A stretch of 64,000 nt of DNA, taken from the NCBI GenBank assembly GCA_965198565.1, contig OZ240665.1:3472001-3536000 (forward strand), given 5' to 3'. Position 1 is the stretch's first letter, and the number at the start of each line of letters is the position of its first letter. Below, in pieces: positions 49,087-58,013 of this stretch. The translations under genes and the position numbers were made by a program. The notes beneath the pieces are model-generated. The model saw nothing but the letters and a program-made list of their open reading frames with translations, did no database searches and was not told where the DNA came from. The DNA is from LMUY01 sp965198565 (GTDB lineage: Bacteria; Pseudomonadota; Alphaproteobacteria; Acetobacterales; Acetobacteraceae).

Positions 49087-49776
49087 ATGAGCGACAGCGT
49101 CCCGACCTTCTGGCAGAGCTTTGTCCCGCAGTCTCCGGCGCGCGACACCTATCGCGACGTCTACCCGGCCCCGATGCCGGACGCGCGCGCGCTCGACTTG
49201 CCGTTGCGGGATTTCGGCGACTTTGCCGTGGCCGGCCTGATCGTAAACCAGGCGTCCTTCACCGTGCTCGACCAGCTTGCCGCCTGGACCGCCGAGCGCT
49301 GCGAGGCATGGCGGGCGGAGGTGGTGGTTGGCCTGCCGACCCTGGGCCATACGCTCGGGGCTGCGGTCGCGCGGTCATTGGGGCACGCGAATTGGGTGGC
49401 TCCATCCACCACGCGAAAAAGATGGTACGACGACGCGCTTTCGGCATCGCTCCGCTCGATCACCGCGTCCGCCGGCGGCGCCAATGCCGGCCGGCGCATG
49501 TGGCTGGACCCGCGGCTGCGATCGCGGTTGGAGGGGCGCCGGGTCTTGCTCGTGGACGACGTCATCAGCACGGGCAGTTCTGCTCTCGCTGGGCTCGATC
49601 TGCTGCGAACGGTGGGAGTCGTTCCAGTCGGGCTGGCGGTGGCCATGGTTCAGGGTCACCGCTGGCAGGACAGGGTGCTCGATGTGCCGGTCGTTGGGGC
49701 CTTTCAAACCCCGCTGTTCTATCGAACCCCGGCTGGTTGGCGAACCCCGGCTGGTTGGCGGCCCGCGCCGGCGTAA
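49087..49776 (+). CDS. Phosphoribosyltransferase-fold protein
   Basis: 229 residues. The PRPP-binding signature RVLLVDDVISTGSSALAGLDLL is near 155-176, and VVVGLPTLGHTLGAAVARSLG supplies the pyrophosphate loop. It resembles the adenine PRTase-like group without a clear base-specificity hood. Substrate unknown. The C terminus carries the near-tandem RTPAGWRTPAGW, from an 18-bp duplication (49723-49758). Stands alone, divergent from sbp. Confidence 0.8.
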   Translation: MSDSVPTFWQSFVPQSPARDTYRDVYPAPMPDARALDLPLRDFGDFAVAGLIVNQASFTVLDQLAAWTAERCEAWRAEVVVGLPTLGHTLGAAVARSLGHANWVAPSTTRKRWYDDALSASLRSITASAGGANAGRRMWLDPRLRSRLEGRRVLLVDDVISTGSSALAGLDLLRTVGVVPVGLAVAMVQGHRWQDRVLDVPVVGAFQTPLFYRTPAGWRTPAGWRPAPA

Positions 49777-49826
49777 CGACCTCGGGCTGCACTTCACGGC
49801 CCCAGCCTGCGAACGCGGCGGTGGAG

Positions 49827-50936
49827 CTAAAACACCAGGCGGGTATCGGCGACCGCCCAAGTGACCAGCGCCTCGTCCCCTTGCAGCATGACCGGAGATC
49901 CGGCGCGGTTCTGCTGCTTGACCAGCAGAACCTGCCCGCTCGCGGTTTCCAGGCCGTAGCGGGTGGCCTCGCCCATGAACACCACCTCCCGTACCGTGGC
50001 CGCTACCCCGTTCTGCCCGGGCGGCACGGTGCCGAGTGGGCCGGCGATCATTCTCTCCGGCCGCACCATGCACGAGCACCCGGGCCCGTGCGGCTGATGC
50101 GGCGCGCGCACCGTGATGCCCCACTCCGTCGCGGCGGCCAGCCCGCCGTCGCCAGTCGACACGGTCGAGACCGCCGCGAAGTTCGCCTCTCCGATGAAGG
50201 AGGCGACGAACCGGTTCGCCGGAGCGTCGTACAATGCCTGCGGTTCGGCGAGCTGCTCGATCCGGCCCTCATTCATCACGCTCACCCGGTCCGACATCAC
50301 CAGCGCTTCCCGCTGGTCGTGCGTGACGTAGATGAAGGTGATGCCTAAGCGTTGGTGCAGCCGTTTGATCTCGAGCTGCAGGTTTTCGCGCAGTTGCTTG
50401 TCGAGCGCACTCAGCGGCTCGTCCATCAGCAGCACGCGCGGGTTGAACACGATGGCGCGGGCGATGGCGATGCGCTGCTGCTGCCCGCCCGACAATTGTT
50501 GCGGATAGCGCGTGCCGAAGCCGGGCAGTTGCACCAGGTCCAGCATACGCCGCACCGCCGCGTCCCGATCGGCCCTGCCCACGCCGCGCTGCTTCAGGGG
50601 GAAGCCGATGTTTTCTGCGACCGTCAAATGCGGGAACAGGGCGTAGCTCTGAAACACCATGCCCACGTTACGGCGGTATGGCGGCAGGCGGACCATGGGC
50701 GCGCCGCCGATCAGGATCTCGCCGGCGCTCGGTGTCTCGAAGCCGGCGATCAGCATCAGCGTCGTCGTCTTGCCCGATCCGGAGGGGCCGAGCAGGGTGA
50801 TGAACTCGCCCGCCAAAATCTTGAGGTCAAGGGCGTCGATTGCGCGATGCCGGCCGTAATGCTTTGCCACGCCGCGCAACTCGACAGCCGCGCCGGCGCG
50901 GTCTTGGCGGAGGGACGATGCCGCACTGCCGTCCAT
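49827..50936 (-). CDS. Polyamine-type ABC transporter ATP-binding protein (PotA-like)
   Basis: 369 residues from ATG 50936 (GGAGG 7 bases upstream). Walker A LLGPSGSGKTTTLML, Q-loop MVFQSYALFPH, signature QLSGGQQQRIAIARAIVF, Walker B VLLMDEPLSALD, and THDQREALVMSDR. C-terminal TOBE-type domain (about 250-369). Divergently transcribed from the permease and binding-protein genes at 51046-53909, with which it forms one importer. Ligand probably putrescine or spermidine, judged from the amine oxidase downstream. Confidence 0.9.
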   Translation of the reverse strand: MDGSAASSLRQDRAGAAVELRGVAKHYGRHRAIDALDLKILAGEFITLLGPSGSGKTTTLMLIAGFETPSAGEILIGGAPMVRLPPYRRNVGMVFQSYALFPHLTVAENIGFPLKQRGVGRADRDAAVRRMLDLVQLPGFGTRYPQQLSGGQQQRIAIARAIVFNPRVLLMDEPLSALDKQLRENLQLEIKRLHQRLGITFIYVTHDQREALVMSDRVSVMNEGRIEQLAEPQALYDAPANRFVASFIGEANFAAVSTVSTGDGGLAAATEWGITVRAPHQPHGPGCSCMVRPERMIAGPLGTVPPGQNGVAATVREVVFMGEATRYGLETASGQVLLVKQQNRAGSPVMLQGDEALVTWAVADTRLVF

Positions 50937-50989
50937 GCTAAAGCCTCCACCGATGCGTCTCGATCCATGATGCGGCGTTGGCGACTCTA

Positions 50990-51014
50990 TTGACAAGCCC
51001 GGCATGGAATTTGC
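50990..51014 (+). promoter_or_regulatory. Possible sigma-54 promoter of the polyamine importer
   Basis: CGGCATG-GAAT-TTGC at 51000-51014 matches the sigma-54 -24/-12 pattern (GG and GC ten bases apart, TTGC intact), 32 bases before ATG 51046. A TTGACA at 50990-50995 lies just upstream but has no good sigma-70 -10 box at the right distance. Confidence 0.45.
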
Positions 51015-51045
51015 CTGCCAATGATCGTCATTGCCGGGATACGCC

Positions 51046-51921
51046 ATGTCTGACGCGCTCGTCCGCACCACTGCCGCATCGGGCTTGTTCCGGATCAGGA
51101 CGTTGCCGCCGGGTGTGCTGGTGTTGCCGCTGGTGACGTTCCTGGTACTATTCTACGCCTATCCCGTGCTCGACATGTTGGCCCGCAGCGTGCACCCGCA
51201 AGGCTGGTCCTTGGCGCCCTACACCGCCCTGTTCCACGGCGATGTGTTCTGGCGGGTGATGTCCATCACGCTGACCATCAGCGCCATCGTAACGGGCACC
51301 TGCCTGCTGCTGGCGTTTCCACTGGCGTACTGGTTGGCGCAAAAGCCGCCAGCGCAGGCAAATCTCTTGCTGCTGCTCGTCCTGGTTCCGTTCTGGACCA
51401 GCATCCTCGTGCGCTCCTATGCCTGGATGGCGCTGCTCGAGCGGCACGGCATCATCAACAATTTGCTGCTTTGGATCGGGCTGGTGGACCGCCCGGTGAG
51501 GCTGCTGAACACGCGCTTCGCCGTCTGCCTCGCCATGGTGCACGTGCTGCTGCCGTTCATGGTGCTGCCGCTCTATGCCACGCTGCGTGGTATGGACTGG
51601 CGCTTGGTGCGAGCGGCGCAGAGCCTGGGGGCGACGCCCTGGGGCACCATGCGGCAAGTGGTTCTGCCGCTGGCCCGGCCAGGGCTGGCCGCGGGGGTCA
51701 CGCTGGTTTTCACGCTCTCGGTCGGCTTCTACATCACCCCCGTGCTGGTGGGCGGCCCGTCCGACGTGATGGCGGCCATGCTGATTTCGGACCAGGTCAG
51801 CAACCTGGCTTGGCCACAGGCGAGCGCGATGGCGGCCGTGCTGCTGGCGCTGGTGCTGGCGGTCACCGCCGGGCTGTCGCGCCTGCTCGGCGCCCGCATC
51901 GTGTTGCCCGGGGCAGTGTGA
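51046..51921 (+). CDS. Polyamine-type ABC transporter permease (PotB-like)
   Basis: 291 residues, six helices. PotB family: SLAPYTALFHGDVFWRVMSI, LVLVPFWTSILVRSYAWMALLERHGIIN, EAA loop LVRAAQSLGATPWGTMRQVVLPLARPGL. ATG 51046 (MSDALVRTT). Its stop TGA is followed directly by the next ATG. Confidence 0.92.
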   Translation: MSDALVRTTAASGLFRIRTLPPGVLVLPLVTFLVLFYAYPVLDMLARSVHPQGWSLAPYTALFHGDVFWRVMSITLTISAIVTGTCLLLAFPLAYWLAQKPPAQANLLLLLVLVPFWTSILVRSYAWMALLERHGIINNLLLWIGLVDRPVRLLNTRFAVCLAMVHVLLPFMVLPLYATLRGMDWRLVRAAQSLGATPWGTMRQVVLPLARPGLAAGVTLVFTLSVGFYITPVLVGGPSDVMAAMLISDQVSNLAWPQASAMAAVLLALVLAVTAGLSRLLGARIVLPGAV

Positions 51922-52713
51922 ATGCGGCGGCTCGGCCTGTCGGTGCTGGGTTGGACGATCCTGCTGTTCCTCGTGCTGCCGGTGGTGATCGTGGTGCCGC
52001 TGTCCTTCTCGTCCGGCACGTATCTGCAATTCCCCACACCCGGCTGGAGCCTGCGCTGGTATGGCGCGTTCTTCGCGAGCGCGGGATGGACCGGTGCCGC
52101 GCTCCTGAGCGTGCGCGTGGCGGTGATGGTGACCGTGCTGTCCGTCCTGCTCGGCACACCGGCCGCGATCGGGTTGGCTGCCGCGCGGTTCCCCGGCAAG
52201 CGGCTGGTGAATGCGCTGGTGCTGTCGCCCCTGATCGTGCCCGGCATCATCGTCGCAATCGGCGCCTATTTCGTCTATGCGCAATACGGGCTGGTGGGCA
52301 ACCCGCTGGCCTTGGTGCTGGCGCACACGACGCTGGCCGTGCCCTTCGTGGTGATCAACGTATCCGCCGCGCTGACGGGGGTGGACAAGCGGCTGCAGCA
52401 GGCCGCCGCCAGTCTGGGGGCGCCGCCTTTCGCCAGCTTCCGGCAAGTGACGTTGCCGCTGATCGCGCCGGGCATGTTCGCGGGCGCGGTGTTCGCCTTC
52501 ATCACGTCGTTCGACGAGCTGCTGGTCGCCCTGTTCCTCTCCGGCACCGGGGCGGTGACGCTGCCGCGCCGCATGTTCGACGAGATCCGCTACGACATCG
52601 ATCCGACCATCGCGGCTGCCTCGACCTTGCTGATCGTGACCACGACCATGCTGATGTTTGCCGCCGAACTGCTGCGGCGGCGCACGCAACGCCTCCGCAC
52701 CCAACCCCTTTGA
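51922..52713 (+). CDS. Polyamine-type ABC transporter permease (PotC-like)
   Basis: 263 residues. PotC family: VVPLSFSSGTYLQFPTPGWSLRWY, LSPLIVPGIIVAIGAYFVYAQYGL, EAA loop LQQAAASLGAPPFASFRQVTLPLIAPGM, and FAFITSFDELLVALFLSGTGAVTLPRRMFDEIRYDIDPTIAA, the diagnostic C-terminal stretch. Pairs with the preceding permease, 0-base spacing. Confidence 0.93.
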   Translation: MRRLGLSVLGWTILLFLVLPVVIVVPLSFSSGTYLQFPTPGWSLRWYGAFFASAGWTGAALLSVRVAVMVTVLSVLLGTPAAIGLAAARFPGKRLVNALVLSPLIVPGIIVAIGAYFVYAQYGLVGNPLALVLAHTTLAVPFVVINVSAALTGVDKRLQQAAASLGAPPFASFRQVTLPLIAPGMFAGAVFAFITSFDELLVALFLSGTGAVTLPRRMFDEIRYDIDPTIAAASTLLIVTTTMLMFAAELLRRRTQRLRTQPL

Positions 52714-52724
52714 AGGAGACGCCT

Positions 52725-53909
52725 ATGACCGATGATGCGCTGAAGGCCGAACTGGCCCGCATGGCGGCACAGCCGCCGCACGTGGCCGACCACACGAGGC
52801 GCCGCTTCATCGCCAACGCGGCGCGCTGGGGGCTGAGCGCCGCCGCGGCCGCCGCGATGACGCGCGGCCTGGCGTTTCCCGCCTACGCCGCTACGCCGGA
52901 CCTGCCGGCGGTCAAGGACTTTCCGGACAAGCTGAAGGGCAGCGGCGAAGTGCGCGTGTGTTCCTATGGCGGCGCGTTCCAGGCCGCCCAGCGCGAGGCG
53001 TATTTCAAGCCGTTCGAGCAGTTGAGCGGCATCAAGGTGATCGAGACTCAGGGCCCCGACACGTCGAAAGTGAAGGCCATGGTCGATACCGGCAACATCG
53101 AATATGACGTGGGGGAGTTCGACCGCTCTTCCGTGCTCAACCTGGAGAGCAAGGGCGATTACTGGGAAACCATCGACTACTCATTGTTCGACGTCGACGA
53201 TATCGACCCGGCGTTCCGCTACAAATACTCGGTCGACATGCTCCCGTACGGGCAAATCTTCGCCTATCGGACCGACGCGTTCAACGGCGCAATACCGACC
53301 GGCGTGGCCGACCTATGGGACACGAAGAAGTTCCCTGGCGCGCGCTCGTTGCAAGCCGGATCGGGCGGGCTTTCGCCGGATTTGGAGGTGGCGATGATGG
53401 CGACCGGCGTTCCGAGGGACAAGGTTTATCCTATCGACATCGACAAGGCCTATGCCAGCCTGGGCAAGATCAAGCCGAACGTCGACAAATGGTGGACCGC
53501 CGGCGCCATCCCGGCCCAGTTGCTGAACGACGACGAAGTCGTCATGGCCACGGTGTGGAACGGCCGCATCTACGCCATCCAGCAGACGGGCGCCAAGGCG
53601 GCTCCGGTGTGGAAGGACGGGCTGCTGCGGACCGATGTCTGGGCGATCCCGAAGGGCGCCAAGAACAAGGAAAACGCGCAGAAATTTTCCGCTTTCATCA
53701 CCATGGCGGTGCCGCAGGCACGACTCTCGTTCCTAATCCCGTACGGCTTCGTGAACAAGAAGTCGGCGGCCCTGATCCCGCCCGAGCGGCTGAGCCAGTT
53801 GCCGACCGCACCCGACATCCTGAGCCAGATGTTGATCTACAACGTCGCCTGGTGGACCGCGAACCATGACGAGGTGTTGGCGAAGTGGGACAAATTTCTA
53901 CTGGGATGA
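52725..53909 (+). CDS. Polyamine-type ABC transporter substrate-binding protein
   Basis: 394 residues. Tat signal: DHTRRRFIANAARWG, then AAAAAAMTRGLAFPAYAATP. Mature domain of the PotD/PotF fold: GEVRVCSYGGAFQAAQREAY, KVKAMVDTGNIEYDVGEFDR, DMLPYGQIFAYRTDAF. A Tat rather than Sec export route is unusual for E. coli PotD but common in alphaproteobacteria. SD GAAGGAG upstream. Stop overlaps the amine oxidase start (ATGA). Confidence 0.9.
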   Translation: MTDDALKAELARMAAQPPHVADHTRRRFIANAARWGLSAAAAAAMTRGLAFPAYAATPDLPAVKDFPDKLKGSGEVRVCSYGGAFQAAQREAYFKPFEQLSGIKVIETQGPDTSKVKAMVDTGNIEYDVGEFDRSSVLNLESKGDYWETIDYSLFDVDDIDPAFRYKYSVDMLPYGQIFAYRTDAFNGAIPTGVADLWDTKKFPGARSLQAGSGGLSPDLEVAMMATGVPRDKVYPIDIDKAYASLGKIKPNVDKWWTAGAIPAQLLNDDEVVMATVWNGRIYAIQQTGAKAAPVWKDGLLRTDVWAIPKGAKNKENAQKFSAFITMAVPQARLSFLIPYGFVNKKSAALIPPERLSQLPTAPDILSQMLIYNVAWWTANHDEVLAKWDKFLLG

Positions 53910-55189
53910 GCCGCCGCGCCCTGCCGCGTTCGCTCTACGCCGACACGGCTAGCCCGGCCCTCGACACCCCAGCCTTGGCAGACGAGGTCCAGGCCGACGT
54001 GGCCATCGTCGGCGGCGGCTTCACCGGCCTGTCGGCGGCGCTGCACCTGGCGGAAAAGGGCGTGAACGTGCGCGTGCTCGAGGCCAACGAGGTCGGCTGG
54101 GGCGCTTCGGGCCGCAATGGCGGGCAGGTCAACCCGGGGCTCAAGTTCGACCCCGACCAGATCGAACGCGATTTCGGCACCGAAATGGGCCGGCGCATGG
54201 CAGCGTTCTCCGGAGCCGCCCCCCAGCGCGTGTTCGACCTCATCGAGCGCCACCAGATGGTCTGCGAGGCGCGCCAGGGCGGCACGATCCGTGCTGCAAA
54301 GACCAAGCGCTACGCAACGGCGGTGGAAGCATCTGCGCAGGAGTGGCAGGCGGATGGCGCCCCCGTGCGTCTGCTGGACCGGGAGGCGATGCGGGACGCG
54401 ACGGGAACCGGCCAGTATCTGTGCGGCATGACCGATCCGCGCGGCGGCAACGTCAATCCGCTCGGCTACGCGCGTGGGCTGGCTCGGGCGGCGCAGGGCG
54501 CCGGTGCACGCATCCACGCCGGCAGCCCGGCCTTGCGGACGGAACAAGCGGAGCGCGGTTGGCGCGTCACCACGCCGGACGGTGCGATCACGGCCGACTG
54601 GCTGGTCTTGTGCACCAATGGCTACACCGATGGGCTGTGGCGTGGACTGAAACGCTCGATCCTCCCCGTGTTCAGCATGATTGCAGCGACCGAACCTCTG
54701 CCGGATGCGCTTGCCGAGGCGGTGATGCCATGCCGGTCGGTGCTGTTCGAGATCGCCAGCATGACGGTGTACTACCGGCTCGATGCCTGGAACCGGCTGC
54801 TGATGGGCGGGCGCTCACCCTCGCGGGAGGTTGCCGACCGGGACGCCTATCAATACCTCATCGACTATACAGAACGGCTGTGGCCGGCGCTGAAGGGAAT
54901 TGGCTGGTCGCATTTCTGGAATGGGCAATTGGCGATCAGCACCGACCACTACCCGCACTTCCACGAGCCTGCACCCGGTGTGCTGGCTGCCTTGGCCTTC
55001 AACGGCCGCGGCGTGGCGATGGCGACCGCCATGGGTACTCAGATCGCCCAACGCGTGCTCGGGGCGTCTGCCGAACAGCTCGACATGCCGATCACCAGCC
55101 TGAAGCCGATCCCGTTCCACGGACTCTGGCGAACGGCGGTGTCGGGCCGGATGGTGTATGGGCGAATTAGGGACAGCCTTGGCTTATAA
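53906..55189 (+). CDS. FAD-dependent amine oxidoreductase (PuuB-like)
   Basis: 427 residues. FAD site ADVAIVGGGFTGLSAALHLAEKGVNVRVLEA near 31-60, GWGASGRNGGQVNPGL (the DAO/PuuB-type ASGRNGG loop), and the C-terminal FAD stretch FNGRGVAMATAMGTQIA. Resembles gamma-glutamylputrescine oxidase and related amine oxidases. Coupled to the polyamine binding protein by ATGA, so uptake and first oxidation are co-expressed. Its last codons overlap the convergent ABC remnant by 6 bases. Confidence 0.9.
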   Translation: MSRRALPRSLYADTASPALDTPALADEVQADVAIVGGGFTGLSAALHLAEKGVNVRVLEANEVGWGASGRNGGQVNPGLKFDPDQIERDFGTEMGRRMAAFSGAAPQRVFDLIERHQMVCEARQGGTIRAAKTKRYATAVEASAQEWQADGAPVRLLDREAMRDATGTGQYLCGMTDPRGGNVNPLGYARGLARAAQGAGARIHAGSPALRTEQAERGWRVTTPDGAITADWLVLCTNGYTDGLWRGLKRSILPVFSMIAATEPLPDALAEAVMPCRSVLFEIASMTVYYRLDAWNRLLMGGRSPSREVADRDAYQYLIDYTERLWPALKGIGWSHFWNGQLAISTDHYPHFHEPAPGVLAALAFNGRGVAMATAMGTQIAQRVLGASAEQLDMPITSLKPIPFHGLWRTAVSGRMVYGRIRDSLGL

Positions 55190-56707
55190 GCTGGAGTTTT
55201 TTGCGGCGGCGAGGTCCGATCGGGCGAGCCAGTGCGGCACGGCGGCCAGCTCCGGCAGGGGAATGTGGCAGCGTATGGCGTGTCCCGATTCCGCATGCTG
55301 CCAAGGCGGCGGCTGGGTATCGCAGACCGGGCCGCGATGGCGCGGGCAGCGGGCGGCGAACTTGCAGCCGTGCGGGGACGCCGGGTGGGCGGGCGCCGCG
55401 GGCGCCGCGACGTGCGGTTTGCCGACCAGGGGCACGGAGGCCAGCAGCAGCTCGGTGTAGGGGTGGTACGGCGGGTGCAGCACGGCGCCGGTCCTGCCCT
55501 GTTCCATCACCGACCCGGCGAACATCACCACGATGCGGTCGGCGATGTGCGCGATGACGCCGATGTCGTGGCTGATGAACAGGAAGGCCACGCCTAATTC
55601 GTCGCGCAGGTCGCGCAGCAGGTTCAGCACCGCCGCCTGCACCGATACGTCCAGCGCCGACACCGCCTCGTCGCACACCAGGAAGTCGGGGCGGGAGGCC
55701 AGCGCGCGGGCGATGCCGACACGCTGCTTCTCGCCGCCGGAAAGCTGGTGCGGCAAGCGGGCGGCGTAGCGGCGCGGCAGGCGCACCAGGTCGAGCAGGC
55801 GGTCGGTCTCGGCCTGCAACGAGGACCCTTGGGCGACGCCGAACCAGCTCAGCGGGCGGGCGAGGATAGCGCCCACGGTCTGGCGCGGGTTGAGCGAGGT
55901 GTCGGGGTTCTGGAACACGATCTGGGCGCGGCGGCGGAAGCTCTTGTCGGGGCGGCGGCCCACGGCGGCTCCGGCGAAGCGCAGGGTGCCGGCCTGGGCT
56001 TGGATCAGGCGGAGCAGCAGGCGCCCCAGCGTGCTCTTGCCGCAGCCGCTTTCCCCCACCAGGCCCACCACCTCGCCGGGCGCCACCTGCAGCGACACGG
56101 CGTCCACCGCCTGCACGCTGCGCCCGCGGCCGAGCGCGCGGGACAGCCAGCCGCCGGAACGGAACCGCATGCTCAAGCCCTCGGCCACGAGCAGCGGCGC
56201 CGTGCTCGAGGGCCGTGCCGCGGGCGGCGCCGGGTCGTCTGTGGGCCAGGGCGCCCCGGCGATGGCGGCGGCGCGGTGGCAGGCTACGCCATGCCCGCTG
56301 CCAGTCAGCGCTTGCGGCTGTTCGCAGCCTGGCGCCGCAAACGGGCAGCGCGGGCGGAAACTGCAGCCGGGATCGGGGCGGGTGAGGTCCGGCAGGCCGC
56401 CCGGGATGGGGGCGAGGCGGCCGGGATGGGCCCGGTCGGGGCGGGGCAGGGCAGCGAGCAGCCCGCGCGTGTAAGGGTGCTCCGGCTGGCGCAACACCGC
56501 GCCCGCGGGGCCCGTCTCGGCCACCCGACCGGCGTAGAGCACGGCCACCCGGTCGCAGAGCCGGTCCACGATCCCGAGATTATGGCTGACCAACAGCATG
56601 GAGAGGCCGCGGCTGGCGCGAAGCTGGTCCAGCAGGGCGAGGATCTGCGCCTCGATGGTCACGTCGAGCGCCGTGGTGGGTTCGTCCAGCAGCAGCCATG
56701 CGGCCAA
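55184..56707 (-). pseudogene. Decapitated dual-domain peptide ABC ATPase (DppDF/GsiA-like)
   Basis: 507 codons. The first NBD starts abruptly at Walker B (WLLLDEPTTALDVT); its Walker A, Q-loop and signature (about 165 residues) are missing. The linker CSFRPRCPFAAPGCEQ is intact. The second NBD is whole: LVGESGCGKSTLGR, IVFQNPDTSLNPRQ, QLSGGEKQRVGIARAL, FLVCDEAVSALD, and the C-terminal CKFAARCPRHRG. No SD or ATG exists at the head; the frame comes straight out of the upstream monooxygenase gene. Permeases and binding protein are absent. It is the product of a deletion or rearrangement at about 56,700. Confidence 0.85.
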
Positions 56708-57920
56708 AGTCCTCGAAGGTGGCGGGGAACACGGTCGGCGGCAACACGAAGCCGTCGCAGGCGCCGGCGCTGAACCAGTCCTCCATCACGTCCGCGATCA
56801 TCGCCGGCGTGCCGGCGACCAGGCCGCGCGGCTTGCGGACCGCCGCGGCAAAGCTGATCCCCTGCTCACGCGCCAACTGGCCCATCCGGTCACGCGACCC
56901 GGCGATCCCCTGGTTGCCCGCCTCCGCCTCCGCCTGCTCCGCCGTCTCCACCCGGCTCAAATCCACGCCGAGCAAGGTGGAAGAGGACGCCATCACCAGC
57001 TCCGGATCGACCCGGCTGTCGAGGAACTCGGCCTTTTCCCGCGCAATCGACGGGGTTTCGCCCACCACCACCGACAAGGTGGGCAGTATCTTGCAATGCG
57101 CCGGGTCGCGGCCGATGGCGCGCAGGCGGGCATGCATGTCGGCCACGAACGCGACCCCATCCGCCTTGGTCGCAGGGGTGCAGAAGATCACGTCCGCCCA
57201 GCGGGCCGCGCAGTCGCGCCCCCGCGGCGACGATCCGGCCTGCAGGATCACCGGCCGCCCCTGCGGGCTGCGTGGGATCGTCATCGGGCCGCGCACCCGG
57301 ACGAAAGGGCCTTCATGGTTGGCGTAGCGGATCTTGGCCGGGTCCATGAACACGCCGGCCTCGCGGTCCATCACCACCGCGTCCGGCGCCCAGCAGTCCC
57401 AAAGCTTGCAGCAGGCGTCCAGCACGTCGTCGGCGCGGTCGTAGCGCTCGGACTTGGGCGGAACGCCGTCCATGCCGCAATTGCGCGCCTCGTAGTCGGT
57501 GGACGAGGTCACGACGTTCCACGCCGCCCGGCCCTTGCTCAGCAGGTCGAGCGAGCCCAGCGAGCGGGCGATCTGATACGGCTGGTTGAACGTGGTCGAA
57601 ACGCTGGTGCCGAGCCCGAGATGCTTGGTGACCCGTGCCATCAACGGCAGCACGATCATGGGGTCGATCAGGTTGGTCTGGCCGCCGCGGCCGATATAGC
57701 TGGCGAAGCTCCCCTGGTAGATGTCCGGCAGGCCCAGCGTGTCGGCAAAGAACGCAGCGTCGAAGCGCGCCGCCTCGAGGCAGCGGGCGATGTGCTCGTA
57801 ACGCTCGGCGTCCCAGATGTCGTGCAGCGGGGCGGACGGGTGTCGCCAACCGCCGGCGTAGCTCGCGGTCGGGCCGGCCCGGAGATAGGCGACGAGGTGC
57901 ATCTTGCGGGTCGAACTCAT
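56580..57920 (-). CDS. Luciferase-like monooxygenase (NtaA/SnaA/DszA type), altered C-terminus
   Basis: 446 codons. Family features: MHLVAYLRAGPTASYAGGWRHP at the start, ERYEHIARCLEAARFDAAFFADTLG, SVSTTFNQPYQIARSLGSLDLLSKGRAAWNVVTS, QAGSSPRGRDCAARWADVIF, and GFVLPPTVFPATFEDFGR. These enzymes use FMNH2 from a partner reductase. After FEDFGR (about residue 407) the frame enters ABC-transporter DNA in the wrong frame and adds about 40 Arg/His/Pro-rich residues, replacing the usual final 15-25 residues. It may still fold. ATG 57920 chosen. Confidence 0.8.
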   Translation of the reverse strand: MSSTRKMHLVAYLRAGPTASYAGGWRHPSAPLHDIWDAERYEHIARCLEAARFDAAFFADTLGLPDIYQGSFASYIGRGGQTNLIDPMIVLPLMARVTKHLGLGTSVSTTFNQPYQIARSLGSLDLLSKGRAAWNVVTSSTDYEARNCGMDGVPPKSERYDRADDVLDACCKLWDCWAPDAVVMDREAGVFMDPAKIRYANHEGPFVRVRGPMTIPRSPQGRPVILQAGSSPRGRDCAARWADVIFCTPATKADGVAFVADMHARLRAIGRDPAHCKILPTLSVVVGETPSIAREKAEFLDSRVDPELVMASSSTLLGVDLSRVETAEQAEAEAGNQGIAGSRDRMGQLAREQGISFAAAVRKPRGLVAGTPAMIADVMEDWFSAGACDGFVLPPTVFPATFEDFGRMAAAGRTHHGARRDHRGADPRPAGPASRQPRPLHAVGQP

Positions 57921-58013
57921 GCCCGCGAGATGCAATCAGCGTGCCTATCACGCCGTTCCGGATTGCGCGGGCATGCGCTTTCGGCAAGGCTTGCCATGGT
58001 GCTGAGGCTGGCC

